64,000 nucleotides of DNA from NCBI GenBank assembly GCA_942493135.1, contig OW818684.1, forward strand, positions 496,001 through 560,000. Reading direction: 5' to 3'. Positions 32,701 to 41,365 of this stretch are shown in pieces. Under the pieces are notes generated by a model. That model did no database searches. It was not told the origin of the DNA and saw only the letters and a program-made list of their open reading frames with translations. Source of the DNA: Planctellipticum sp942493135. GTDB lineage: Bacteria; Planctomycetota; Planctomycetia; Planctomycetales; Planctomycetaceae. Both the position numbers and the translations under genes were made by a program. The stretch's first letter is position 1. Each line of letters opens with the position of its first letter.

Positions 32701-34873
32701 TGACGACCCGTTCTTCCCGGTCGCCGTGGTCGATTGTGTCGTAGATGACGGGGGATTTCATGTTGAGGGCCAGTTCCAAGAGGCCCGTCCCGTTGGCCCG
32801 CGGCGTGCCGAAATCGGCGGTCGCTGCCACGGACGACTTGGCGGCATAGCCGACATCGAGGCTCCACACGGCCTCTTTCTTCAGATGGGCCACCGAGATC
32901 GCCGACGGCTCAACCCGGAAGAGTTCGGTAGCAAAGGCCTGGATGTCATGCTCGGGAATCCACGGGGCTCCGAGATTGGCCTCGATATCGCCGGGCAGCA
33001 CGTCTTCCGGCTGGACGCTCCGCAGCGCCTCGGCGTTGCGGGCGAATTCCGCTCCGGCCTGCTCGGCCGCGGCGAGCTTGGCCCGGACATTGCCGGAGAG
33101 ATAGGCATCGGCCGTCTGCCACTGTCCCGTTTCGGGACAATGGAAAATCAGGTCGCCCAACTCGTCGATCACCTGCGACTCCGGCCGCCCGTAGAGGGAA
33201 GCAATGTAGGGCAGGTCCACGGCGCCGCGCTGGTTGAGCGAGACCAGCAACCCTTCCTCGGCGCTGGCGACATGGGTGACCGGCGGCGTCTTGCCGACGA
33301 CATCCTTGAGCAGGATCGGGGCCTTCGCCGCGCGGCCGGTCAGCTCATCGTAGTCTTCGAGCGACATCACCAGCATGGCGTCCGGGTCTTCCCGGAACTT
33401 CACCAGATTGGGCATCCGACGGATGACGCTGCCCTCGGAGGTTTCGCCGAAGGTGGTCTTGTTGATCGGTCCATACGCAGATACGAACTGGTCGTAGGCC
33501 CGGTTCAGTTCCCGGCGGGCTTCCTGGCGGTGAGATTCCGGCCAGTCCTCGTTCTGGAATTGCAGGACGCGCCGTGCCCGGTCGCGCAGTCCGATCAGGG
33601 ACGCCAGCCGTCGGCCGGTCAGCGTGCCGTGGGCTTTGAGCGTCGCGCCGCCATAGACGACCGGGACGCCCTGGCCCGACTGCACTTGATGGATCACCGT
33701 GTCGGAACCGACAAAGAAACTCCCTTCGCCGACATGCCGCTCCGGCGGCGGCGGCACGAAGGGGGCCGGGGCCGACGGCGCAACGTGCGGCGACTGCGAG
33801 GGCTGAAATTCCGGCAGGCGGGCGATGGCCGCGTGGAGTTGGTCGGGAAGGTTCCCCGTGCTGCGGAGACTGTAGCCTTCCCCGCCATACAGCGTGTCCT
33901 TGCGGCTCCAGTCTCCCAGCACCATCTCGGGATGATTGAGGAAGTAGCGATTCACCGGGACAGCGACGCCTTCGATGGCCAGCGGTGCAATCCCCAGCCA
34001 GTCAGGATCGACATGCCGGGCCGGTTCGCCTGCAGCGCGCTTCCTCAGAAACACGATATCGGTGACGACGGCCGTCCCCTCGCGCTCGAAGGCCGCGGAG
34101 GGGAGGCGGATCGCTCCCACGAAATCCGCCCGCTCCGCCAGGTATTCGCGAATCGCCGCGTTCTGCTTGTCGAGCGTGTAATGCGAGGTCACCAGCGCCG
34201 ATACTCCATCAGGCTTCAGCAGATCGACCGCCTTTGCGAAGAAATAATCGTGCAGCGCGAATGTCTGGCCGTGATGATCGAGGGTGAGATTAGCGAAGGG
34301 GACATTGCCGACCACGGCATCGAGACCGTTTTCAGGGAGTTTTGTCTCGCGAAAGCTCTCGATGCGGATGTCATCGTCGGGGTGCAGCGTCCGCGCGATC
34401 CGCCCGGAGAGGGAATCGAGTTCTACGCCAATGTAGCGGACCCCGGACGGGCCGCCGTTCATGAAGTTCCCGGTGCCGCAGCCGGGTTCCAGGATCGTCG
34501 CGTTATTGGGAACGCCCAGCCGGACGATGGCGTCGTGGATCGCCGTAATGACAGCGGGGGACGTGTAGAAGGCGTTGAATGTCGTGCGTTTCGCGCTGGC
34601 ATATTCCGCGGGAGTCAGCAGCGACTGCAATTCCTCGCCGCGGGCTTGCCAGCCGGCATCCTTGTAGAGGCCGGTCACCGGATTCGGGAAGAGGGAGAGG
34701 GCGACCGGCCCGAACCCGGCGAAACGCGAGAGGACTTGTCGCTCGTCGTCCGTGGCGGGCCGCGCTTCCGCTTCAAGGGCTTTCAGGGTATGGATGGCGG
34801 CCAGCAGGTCGCGGGCCTTGCCCAACTCGCCGCTGGCGATGGTCGCAAACGTGCCGGAACGGGGGCGAGCCAT
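29786..34873 (-). CDS. giant DNA methylase / SNF2-type helicase
   Basis: A ~1695-residue protein of the type common on large plasmids and integrative elements. After FAGFGPVALSLFPNP, a gamma-class N6-adenine methylase domain has ILEPGCGTGNF (about 128-137) and motif IV GNVPF (188-192; usually NPPF). The central helicase has LLAHVVGAGKTYTMAATGMK (Walker A), VFIDEAHTFKNL (DEAH) and EQRDGRILRQGNENPEV (motif VI). A long charged coiled-coil C-terminal region follows. The role is presumed protection or remodelling of plasmid DNA, with BREX- or anti-restriction-like functions also proposed for relatives. The first ATG after the upstream gene is at 34873, but coding-like sequence (RIQRNLFEP) continues 30 codons further back, so a CTG or ATT start near 34950 is possible. 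Confidence 0.88.
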   Translation of the reverse strand: MARPRSGTFATIASGELGKARDLLAAIHTLKALEAEARPATDDERQVLSRFAGFGPVALSLFPNPVTGLYKDAGWQARGEELQSLLTPAEYASAKRTTFNAFYTSPAVITAIHDAIVRLGVPNNATILEPGCGTGNFMNGGPSGVRYIGVELDSLSGRIARTLHPDDDIRIESFRETKLPENGLDAVVGNVPFANLTLDHHGQTFALHDYFFAKAVDLLKPDGVSALVTSHYTLDKQNAAIREYLAERADFVGAIRLPSAAFEREGTAVVTDIVFLRKRAAGEPARHVDPDWLGIAPLAIEGVAVPVNRYFLNHPEMVLGDWSRKDTLYGGEGYSLRSTGNLPDQLHAAIARLPEFQPSQSPHVAPSAPAPFVPPPPERHVGEGSFFVGSDTVIHQVQSGQGVPVVYGGATLKAHGTLTGRRLASLIGLRDRARRVLQFQNEDWPESHRQEARRELNRAYDQFVSAYGPINKTTFGETSEGSVIRRMPNLVKFREDPDAMLVMSLEDYDELTGRAAKAPILLKDVVGKTPPVTHVASAEEGLLVSLNQRGAVDLPYIASLYGRPESQVIDELGDLIFHCPETGQWQTADAYLSGNVRAKLAAAEQAGAEFARNAEALRSVQPEDVLPGDIEANLGAPWIPEHDIQAFATELFRVEPSAISVAHLKKEAVWSLDVGYAAKSSVAATADFGTPRANGTGLLELALNMKSPVIYDTIDHGDREERVVNAEATLAACEKQKLIKERFRAWIFTDPTRTERLVRLYNDIYNNLRPRLFDGSHLDFPGMNPAIALRPHQNDAVWRGMSSGNTLLAHVVGAGKTYTMAATGMKMKQAGLIQKPMYVVPNHLLEQFSREFLQLYPNAKLLVASKDDLARERRKLLTAKIASGAWDGIVVTHSSFERIGMSRDYQEQFLLEQIAEYDQLLREHAGRRGANRNLIKTIEKQKAARCERLKNLLADDKKDDGLVFDELGVDHVFIDEAHTFKNLETPTKMERVAGIQTGGSERAFDVYMKARYLGERRPGHGVTFATGTPISNTMVEMYTMQRFLDPAGLKSRGLEHFDAWAATFGEVVDTMEITPDGAGLRPRSRFAKFTNLPELQQMFRAFSDVQTAEMLNLPRPVLETGKPVIVSCPMSPPQHALQQKLVERYERLRSQKVDPREDNALNITTDGRKLATDARMLTSSAPDFPESKINRLVDQVAALWEQSAATRGTQLIFSDMGVNPTPWGYSPYTEIVEKLIARGVPREQIAVMGEADSDAKKQALFEKVRNGAVRVLIGSTQKMGTGTNVQKRLLAVHHLDAPWKPAEVEQRDGRILRQGNENPEVAIYRYVTAGSFDAYMWQALETKARFISQVMTGDNALRRAEDIGGQELSYAEVKAIASGNPAVLTLAEAEADLQRLTLLKRNHLDEQFVARRNVRDLPGIIAGRSQRLAQLTLDRTTLEAHAGAPVAIGGRTFPREDLAAVLGHKLDGLPQTVREVTRVPLGQFRGLRFGVVLNPQFPPEVSLEGVTTRQTALSREHRGPRAVLNALERLAADYPAECDRRQQELALTETQLRDYQSRLGQSFEWDRYLAELTTLRDQLKTGLSAVAPDPAQPDQLSVSDIAARIKALKAGQIMEPGPQRIRQNVVAAEEPVTARIRRKSTATADERVMPPPHPADDPDAPLVEESGLTAADRPQNFRDRLTRERMAQLEEPIRL

Positions 34874-34974
34874 CGGCGGACTGGATGCTGGAATGGATGG
34901 AGCAGGCGGCGGAGCGGCGATGATTGAAGGCGCGGCGCGAGGCTCGAACAGGTTCCGCTGAATCCGACGCCGGC

Positions 34975-35292
34975 TTACACGCGCGCCGTGGGAGGACGGA
35001 GGTACGTCATCGCCTCGTCGAGACTCGGGATGTCGCGCTCGTCCGTGATCAGGCTCTGTGACAGGCAGACCGCCAGATTCTGGATCGCCAGTTCCAGGGC
35101 TTCGCTCGCGAGCTGGCGGGGATCGCTCTCCGGACGCAGGCGGGTGAGCGTCTCCCGCCAGGCTTCGTGGCTGGTCTTCAGCGTCCAGGCGCAGTCGTCC
35201 AGCGTCTGCAACAGCAGTCGGCGTTGACGCAGCTGTTCGTAGAGTTCCGGGCGGTCTTCCAGCAGTCTCAGGGCGATGGTTTTGTAGTTCAT
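34975..35292 (-). CDS. small helical plasmid protein upstream of the giant helicase
   Basis: A 105-residue protein, MNYKTIALRLLEDRPELYEQ and then LRQRRLLLQTLDDCAWTLKT, with WRETLTRLRPESDPRQLASE and ALELAIQNLAV. It looks entirely helical with good heptad-like spacing. GGAAGG precedes the ATG. Another long frame on the same strand overlaps this gene, but its translation there is a Pro/Gly/Arg-rich string, so I take this frame as the real one. It lies directly ahead of the helicase gene and is probably part of its operon. Confidence 0.75.
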   Translation of the reverse strand: MNYKTIALRLLEDRPELYEQLRQRRLLLQTLDDCAWTLKTSHEAWRETLTRLRPESDPRQLASEALELAIQNLAVCLSQSLITDERDIPSLDEAMTYLRPPTARV

Positions 35293-35397
35293 GAGGTGTT
35301 CCTTCCGTGTCAGTGGTGTCAGCCAGCGGGAAGTCCGGTGTGTCGCCGTCCTCCCCGAAAGAGAGTGTGGACTGTCCCCGCGCGGGCCGCCGCCTGG

Positions 35398-35673
35398 TCA
35401 TCGCGGCCCGACGAGACATTCGCGCCCTGGTTGCCCGGCCGGTCGAGACACGCGCAGCCTCTGCGAGGAAACCGGCTTGCCGTGGTGATCGTTACCGGCT
35501 GCGACCGTGTCACCCGCCAGCACCTGATGCGTGACGCGATTCGTCAGGGAAATCAACGCGCCGAGGGCCACGGAATTGAGGACCATCGCCAGCCGTGCGC
35601 CGGGTTCAGGGTTCCACTGGCGCTGGCCGGTGTGCTGCAGGGTGTTGACGAATGTAGCGCTGGGACACGACAT
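35398..35673 (-). CDS. possible 91-residue gene
   Basis: A frame starting MSCPSATFVNTLQHTGQRQW and continuing PEPGARLAMVLNSVALGALI with codon third positions mostly G/C. The stop overlaps a downstream ATG (ATGA), as many real genes here do. No homology recognised, and the stretch 35293-35883 otherwise looks gene-free. The partner frame after the overlap fades into low complexity. Could be a genuine small gene at the head of the helicase operon or chance. Confidence 0.35.
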   Translation of the reverse strand: MSCPSATFVNTLQHTGQRQWNPEPGARLAMVLNSVALGALISLTNRVTHQVLAGDTVAAGNDHHGKPVSSQRLRVSRPAGQPGRECLVGPR

Positions 35674-35883
35674 CGGGCGTGCTTAGCACAGAACCGAGTC
35701 TCGCGCAAGAGTTGAACGCAAGGCGCCGCGGATCTGCGTCGGTCCTGCCGGTCCTCAACGCCAATCTGACGTCTGCGACGTCGGCAATTGCGGCACATGG
35801 GTTCCGTACGCTACTATCATTGCGCTTTCTGCCGATTTCTGGCAGACTCGTTGCGAGTCAACAGTGAGAGGGACAGGCCCCCA

Positions 35884-38202
35884 ATGCGCATTGTCCACGT
35901 GGAAGTCCAGAACTTTAGGAAGCTGAAGTCAGTCCGAATCGATCTGAACGAGGCGACGACGCTGCTCGTTGGTGCCAACAACAGCGGCAAGACCTCGGCA
36001 ATGATAGCATTGCGGCACTTCCTGATCGACCCGGGGGCGATCACGACTAACGACTTCACGCTCTCGAACTGGTCTGCCATCAACGGCATTGGCTCTCGCT
36101 GGCTCGTGCCCGATGCGGATGGGAAAACGCCGTCAGCCTCGATCGAAGAATGGGAGCAAGTGCTGCCATCGCTCGATGTGTGGCTTAATGTCGGAGACGA
36201 CGAGGTTCACTTTGTCCGCCACCTGATTCCGACACTGGACTGGGAAGGCGGCGATCTGGGAGTCCGCCTCCGTTTCGAGCCGAAGGACCCTGCAGCGGTC
36301 CAGTTGGAGTATTTCCTCGCAGTCGCAGCTGCGAACTCCGCAAAGGAGATGGCGACGAAAGTAGATGAGAAGAAGCGTGATTTCCCGCTCGGTCTCTGGC
36401 CCGGATGCTTGGTGGAGTTCCTCAGCAGGAGGCTGAGAGCGCACTTTGCAGTACGTGCCTACATTCTCGATCCCGCCAAGCAGGTCTTGCCTGTCAACGG
36501 CATGACAAGGCCGCAGGCTTTGCCTAAAGATACAATGGCGCTAAATGGAGATCCTTTCGACGGACTTATCCTGATCCACGAGATTGCCGCGCACCGTGAG
36601 CTGCAGGACGCTTGGGGCGGTGCCGCGGAGAGCGGCGAACAGCCGGTTAGGCGCGATCGACGCAAACTCTCAGACCAGCTGCGTTCTTACTATCAAACGC
36701 ATCTTGATCCATCAGACGATCCGCAACCGGCCGATATCGAGGCCCTTCAGGCGATCGAGGATGCACAAAACGCCTTTGACGAGCGACTGAAGGTTGGATT
36801 CAAGTCGGCGATCGAAGAACTGGAAAAGCTGAATTATCCAGGAGTTGCTGATCCAAAGCTCACGATCTCGACTCGGGTGAGGCCGCTCGACGGTCTCAAC
36901 CACCAGTCCGCCGTTAGGTACCAGGTCGCCTGTAAGCGGGATGCAAGTCTTGACGAGACCGTACTTCGGTTGCCGGAGGACTATAACGGGCTCGGGTTTC
37001 AGAACCTGATCTCAATAGTCTTCAGGCTGATGAGCTTCCGCGACGCGTGGCTGAAGGTCGGGAAGGCGAGTCGGCGAGACACAGCGGATGAATCTGAGCG
37101 AGTTTTGCATCCGCCGCTGCATCTAGTACTGATCGAAGAGCCCGAAGCACATCTGCACGTCCAGGTTCAGCAGGTATTTGTCAGGAAGGCATACGAAGTC
37201 CTCCGAAATCATCTTGATTTGAAGGACAACAAGGCGCTTCACTCGCAGATGATCGTCAGTACTCACTCAAGCCATTTAGCCCATGAGTGCGAGTTCGACT
37301 GTCTGCGGTATTTCAAGCGCATTCGGCCAGAACGGGCAGGCGAAGTGCCGACCGCGACGGTCATTAATCTGTCGGAAGTATTTGGCGCGGGAGACGAAAC
37401 GGCGAGGTTTGTCGCGCGATACCTGAGGTCGACGCATTGCGAATTGTTCTTCGCCGACGCTGCGATCATTGTCGAGGGACAGGCAGAACGCATTCTTGTC
37501 CCGCATTTCATACGACACCATTACAATCGGCTTCACCACAGGTTCATCACCCTGCTTGAAGTTGGCGGCAGCCACGCGCATCGTTTCCGAACGCTGATTG
37601 AAAGACTTGGACTCTGCACGCTCTTAATCTGCGATCTCGACGCCACGAATCCGACGACGAAGAAGGCGGAGATACCCGAACGCAATGCCGGGCAAGTGAC
37701 AGGCAACCCCACACTTCTTGGTTGGCACCCGAAGCTCGCATCGGTGGATGCGCTCCTGCAGCTCACGGATCCTGAATGCGAACTTAAGCTGCCAGATGGC
37801 CGGGGCAGTCTGCGCGTTGCATTCCAATCGCCGGTCCAGGTGAATATCAGCGAAACAGGCGCGCCCGTGGAATGCCTTGCGACGACGTTTGAGGACGCAC
37901 TGGTATTTGAGAATCGTGAACTTGTCTCCCAACTGGAGGGCGTCGGGATGCTGAAGAAGATCGTTGGAGCTGTGAAAAGTGCGACCGACGCCAAATCACT
38001 CTCGCAGCGACTGTTCGACGTTCTTCGCGAGGGAAAGAAGGCAGAGCTCGCGCTCGACTTGCTATGGGAGGACAAACCCAAACCACTCGTGGAAAAGCTG
38101 AGGCCGCCGACTTACATCACACGCGGGCTCGACTGGCTGGATGAGATGCTGATGCCAGAGGAGGTCGTGGTCACTCCAATCGAACAAAAGGCGGTGGGAT
38201 GA
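35884..38202 (+). CDS. gajA: OLD-family ATPase-nuclease, GajA of a Gabija system
   Basis: A 772-residue protein. An ABC-type ATPase domain comes first (MRIVHVEVQNFRKLKSV; Walker A LLVGANNSGKTS at 28-38; Walker B LVLIEEPEAHLH at 414-425; H-loop STHSSHL at 459-465). The C-terminal TOPRIM nuclease has AAIIVEGQAERIL (E531, E535) and LLICDLDATNP (D584, D586). This arrangement plus the coupled UvrD-like helicase is the Gabija anti-phage pair, in which GajA nicks DNA when nucleotide levels fall. At 772 residues it is longer than the usual ~580, with extra sequence at about 230-330 and a C-terminal ~170-residue extension. The ATG at 35884 begins the ATPase fold; the upstream in-frame start adds unrelated sequence. 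Confidence 0.9.
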   Translation: MRIVHVEVQNFRKLKSVRIDLNEATTLLVGANNSGKTSAMIALRHFLIDPGAITTNDFTLSNWSAINGIGSRWLVPDADGKTPSASIEEWEQVLPSLDVWLNVGDDEVHFVRHLIPTLDWEGGDLGVRLRFEPKDPAAVQLEYFLAVAAANSAKEMATKVDEKKRDFPLGLWPGCLVEFLSRRLRAHFAVRAYILDPAKQVLPVNGMTRPQALPKDTMALNGDPFDGLILIHEIAAHRELQDAWGGAAESGEQPVRRDRRKLSDQLRSYYQTHLDPSDDPQPADIEALQAIEDAQNAFDERLKVGFKSAIEELEKLNYPGVADPKLTISTRVRPLDGLNHQSAVRYQVACKRDASLDETVLRLPEDYNGLGFQNLISIVFRLMSFRDAWLKVGKASRRDTADESERVLHPPLHLVLIEEPEAHLHVQVQQVFVRKAYEVLRNHLDLKDNKALHSQMIVSTHSSHLAHECEFDCLRYFKRIRPERAGEVPTATVINLSEVFGAGDETARFVARYLRSTHCELFFADAAIIVEGQAERILVPHFIRHHYNRLHHRFITLLEVGGSHAHRFRTLIERLGLCTLLICDLDATNPTTKKAEIPERNAGQVTGNPTLLGWHPKLASVDALLQLTDPECELKLPDGRGSLRVAFQSPVQVNISETGAPVECLATTFEDALVFENRELVSQLEGVGMLKKIVGAVKSATDAKSLSQRLFDVLREGKKAELALDLLWEDKPKPLVEKLRPPTYITRGLDWLDEMLMPEEVVVTPIEQKAVG

Positions 38203-40103
38203 CGACAGAGAGCCTCCGGGCCGAGCCAGACACCGACAAGCATATAGTGGGTGAAATCATGGGGTGCCTGCTCCGTGAGCCGCCCCAGAGCTTTTTTCTC
38301 TACGCTGGAGCCGGGTCAGGCAAGACGCGAACACTCGTCTCGGTTCTAGAGAAGATTCAGGAACAACGCGGCCGCACGCTCAAGCTGCTCGGCAAGCAGA
38401 TTGCGGTCATCACGTATACGAATGCCGCACGCGACGAGATTCTCCACCGTCTTAAGCATGATTCGTTGTTTGATATCCGGACGATTCACAGTTTCGTCTG
38501 GACACTGATTGAGGGCTTCACTTCGGATATCCGTGTGTGGCTAAAGCAGAAACTTCGGGATGATCTTCACCAGTTGGAGGATGAGCAGCGAAAAGGGCGG
38601 CAGGGAACGAAAGCGGCAGCTGAGCGAACCCGCAGCATTGAATCGAAATCCGCACGGCTGGAAATGCTCGACGAGATTCGCGTCTTCACCTATAGCCCGC
38701 AGGGTGACAACCGCGAGCGTGATTCACTGAGTCACGCTGAAGTTATCTCGCTAGCTGCGGCGTTTCTGGAGTCGAAACCTTTGATGCGGCAGCTGCTTGT
38801 CAGCCGGTATCCACTGTTGTTAATCGACGAAAGCCAGGACACCAACAGAGTTCTAATCACTTCGCTGATGGCTGTTCAAGACTCGCTTGGCAGCCGATTC
38901 GCAATCGGGCTGATCGGTGACAGCATGCAGCGCATCTTCAGTGAAGGGCGTGCCGATTTGGCTGCTGCCATTCCGACGAGCTGGGCGACGCCGCGAATGC
39001 GGATGAATCATCGCTCGCCAGAGCGAATTGTCCGGCTCATTAACAGAATTCGGGCGGATGTTGATAGCGCATCGCAGAAGTGCCGCTTGGATGCAGGGCA
39101 AGGCACAGTCCGACTGTTTGCATGTGCGGCCCCAGTCGCCGATCCAGAGCAAGTCGAAGCCCGCGTGCGGGAGAGGATGGCAGAGGTGACCGGCGACGCC
39201 CTGTGGAGAGAACAAACGCAGGTCAAGACGCTATTGCTGGAACACCACATGGCTGCAAGGCGGATGGGGTTCAGCGGACTCTTTGATCCACTGTATCGCT
39301 CTGAATTGTACCGGACTGGCCTACTGAGTGGCGACCTGCCGCTCCTCACGCTGTTTACTGATTTAGTCCTGCCACTGGTCACCGCCGGTCTCGAACGGAA
39401 TGAGTTCAAAGTGGCTCAGCTTTTACGACAACACTCTGAGCTTTTGAGCAGGAAACTATTGCATGAATCTGGTAACAACCAGCTTCGGTGCCTGGCTCGG
39501 GCGCGAGTCGCGGTCACGAATCTGCTGCGTCTTTGGGAGTCCGGCGGCGATCCGGTTCTAAGCGAGGTACTCGAATGCGTGCACGCAACGGGGCTCTTTC
39601 CGATCCCGCCGGCACTGGCTCCGTTTTCAACACCATTCGAGCCCGCAAAAGTTGAAGACTCGCAAAGTGATGAAGACGCAACCGGCGATGCCACAACGCA
39701 TCTTGCGGCGGTTCGCGAGTTCCTCAAAGCGCCTTTCTCTCAAGTGCGTTCCTATTACGACTATGTCACCGAAAAAGCGACATTCGATACGCATCAGGGA
39801 GTTAAGGGCCGTCAGTTCGAGCGTGTCATGGTCGTGCTTAGCGACTCCGAAGCCAGGGGTTTTCTGTTCTCGTATGGCGCGCTGTTCGGAACGAGAGCGG
39901 AACCCTGTGCTTCGCGGCAGGCCAAGACTGAGGGCCGGGAATCGTCTGAGGATCGTACTCGTCGGTTATTCTATGTGACCTGCAGCCGTAGCAGGAGCAG
40001 TCTTGCTGTCGTTGCGTATTCGGAGAACGCAGAGTCCGTTCAGGAGCACGCAATCCAAAAGCTATGGTTCGACCCAACTGAGATTGAACTGATCAGCGTT
40101 TAG
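38199..40103 (+). CDS. gajB: UvrD/PcrA-like helicase, GajB of a Gabija system
   Basis: A 634-residue superfamily 1 helicase with Walker A FFLYAGAGSGKTRT (GAGSGKT at 37-43), motif Ia (IAVITYTNAARDEI), motif II LLLIDESQDTN (DESQD 210-214), motif III/IV IGLIGDSMQRIF and the C-terminal motifs THQGVKGRQFERVMVV and RRLFYVTCSRS (motif VI). Its ATG overlaps the gajA stop (ATGA). GajB amplifies the Gabija response by helping GajA act on DNA ends. Length is a little above the ~500 residues of the reference GajB. A convergent recombinase operon follows after 99 bp. Confidence 0.9.
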   Translation: MTTESLRAEPDTDKHIVGEIMGCLLREPPQSFFLYAGAGSGKTRTLVSVLEKIQEQRGRTLKLLGKQIAVITYTNAARDEILHRLKHDSLFDIRTIHSFVWTLIEGFTSDIRVWLKQKLRDDLHQLEDEQRKGRQGTKAAAERTRSIESKSARLEMLDEIRVFTYSPQGDNRERDSLSHAEVISLAAAFLESKPLMRQLLVSRYPLLLIDESQDTNRVLITSLMAVQDSLGSRFAIGLIGDSMQRIFSEGRADLAAAIPTSWATPRMRMNHRSPERIVRLINRIRADVDSASQKCRLDAGQGTVRLFACAAPVADPEQVEARVRERMAEVTGDALWREQTQVKTLLLEHHMAARRMGFSGLFDPLYRSELYRTGLLSGDLPLLTLFTDLVLPLVTAGLERNEFKVAQLLRQHSELLSRKLLHESGNNQLRCLARARVAVTNLLRLWESGGDPVLSEVLECVHATGLFPIPPALAPFSTPFEPAKVEDSQSDEDATGDATTHLAAVREFLKAPFSQVRSYYDYVTEKATFDTHQGVKGRQFERVMVVLSDSEARGFLFSYGALFGTRAEPCASRQAKTEGRESSEDRTRRLFYVTCSRSRSSLAVVAYSENAESVQEHAIQKLWFDPTEIELISV

Positions 40104-40202
40104 TCGCGAGATGACCCTCAACAGGAATGAGTGCCGGATTCCGAGAAGGCCACACCGTCCATTGGTCGGACGAAGATTTGGGCGACCGACAATTCGGAAT
40201 CC

Positions 40203-41186
40203 TCAGATCGAGATGCGTTCGACGATGTTCCGCGTGACCGTTTTTTGCCGCCGGTCGTAGAGTCGCGTGGTCCTGGGATCCGCATGCCCTGCCAATTTCT
40301 GCACGTCTTCCAGCGGCACGCCTTGCTCCAAAAGATCCGTGATGACCGAAACCCGAAAGCCGTGCGGCGAGTATCCGGTCGGCAAACCCGCTGCGCGAAG
40401 CCGACGCTTGAGCATGCGATAGATATCAGTCGAGCGAATCGGCCGCTCCGTCAATTGGCCGCTGCGCCCGGCGACCGAGCGGAACAGCGGTTCGTCCTTG
40501 TGAGCCAATTTCCAATCAATGCTTTCCAAATAGGCCAGTAAGGCTTCCTGGAGCGTTGTGCGGACGGGAATTTCGCGAGATTTGCCCCCTTTCTCGGTGA
40601 AGCGTAGGGAGTATTGAAGGCCGTCCCATTTCAGGTCGCCAATGCGCAGTGCGGCGATGGCTCCATCCCGCGCCGCCGTATACAGGCAAGTGCAGAGAAT
40701 TGCCCGATCGCGAAGGCCAGCCGGGCGCGTCGTGTCGATCGATGCGAGAACGGTTCTGGCGTGCTCGCGGGAGATGGCCGGCGTCTTTCCTTCCACGACC
40801 GAATAGCGTTCGCCGCGGACGCTTGCCGCGGGGTTCAGCATCAGCAAGTGGCGGTTCACCAGCAAGTCGAGAAACGCGCGAAGCGCTGCAAGGTGGACCT
40901 TCTTGGTGGGCACGCTCCCTGGAAGTTGATCGAGATACTTCCCGACAAGGCCAGGGCTGACGTTTTGCAGCGGAATGGCGCTGGCTTCGATCCAACGCAA
41001 GAACTTGCCGACCGCATGGGCGTAAGCCAAGCGGGTATGTTTGTTGCGGAGATTGGCGGAGAAGAATTCTTCGAAGCAGAACCGGCCAGCGTCACCGAAG
41101 ACGACCATCGCCGCCGGGATGGCATGACTCGCCGGCAAGTTCGCGGGCGAGGGGGGAAGAATGGTGACGCTGTGATCGCCGGTCAT
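40203..41186 (-). CDS. tyrosine recombinase (XerC/D type)
   Basis: A 327-residue complete recombinase with a SAM-like N-terminal core-binding domain (about 35-130) and catalytic domain. The latter has the first Arg in YTAARDGAIAAL (R173), Lys in TEKGGKSREIP, SPHGFRV (H275, R278), GHADPRTTRLYDRR (H301, Y310). All five catalytic positions look intact. The start at 41186 overlaps the stop of the 60-residue gene (ATGA), which fixes it. It belongs to an operon with a toxin-antitoxin pair and is related to the truncated copy at 29263-29625. Confidence 0.92.
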   Translation of the reverse strand: MTGDHSVTILPPSPANLPASHAIPAAMVVFGDAGRFCFEEFFSANLRNKHTRLAYAHAVGKFLRWIEASAIPLQNVSPGLVGKYLDQLPGSVPTKKVHLAALRAFLDLLVNRHLLMLNPAASVRGERYSVVEGKTPAISREHARTVLASIDTTRPAGLRDRAILCTCLYTAARDGAIAALRIGDLKWDGLQYSLRFTEKGGKSREIPVRTTLQEALLAYLESIDWKLAHKDEPLFRSVAGRSGQLTERPIRSTDIYRMLKRRLRAAGLPTGYSPHGFRVSVITDLLEQGVPLEDVQKLAGHADPRTTRLYDRRQKTVTRNIVERISI

Positions 41187-41365
41187 GTGCGGTCGATTGG
41201 ACGGTTGACCGCCGACGTCCGCCGTGCAAGTTCTGCCAAGGCATCTTCGACCTCTTCTGACGTCGCAAACTGACCTGCATCGGCCGCGGTGATTCCGCCA
41301 TTGATCTCGACAAGGCGCCGCGCACCGGGGTTTTCTGGGTGACATGGTCGCTGCTGGACTTTCAT
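41183..41365 (-). CDS. 60-residue protein between the toxin and the recombinase
   Basis: A small acidic-centred protein (residues 20-60: VEINGGITAADAGQFATSEE, then VEDALAELARRTS). Both ends are coupled by ATGA overlaps, to the PIN toxin stop and the recombinase start. The conserved-looking helix may act as an excisionase-like or recombination-directionality factor, or as a second antitoxin; neither is proven. The coupling is the main evidence that it is real. Confidence 0.65.
   Translation of the reverse strand: MKVQQRPCHPENPGARRLVEINGGITAADAGQFATSEEVEDALAELARRTSAVNRPIDRT

Noticed and set aside
30386..34927. A 1513-codon open frame on the plus strand, antisense to the giant methylase-helicase
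   Set aside because: The translation is Arg/Gly/Gln-rich with no domain, and the minus-strand frame has clear methylase and helicase motifs. In GC-rich DNA the antisense frame stays open by codon bias.
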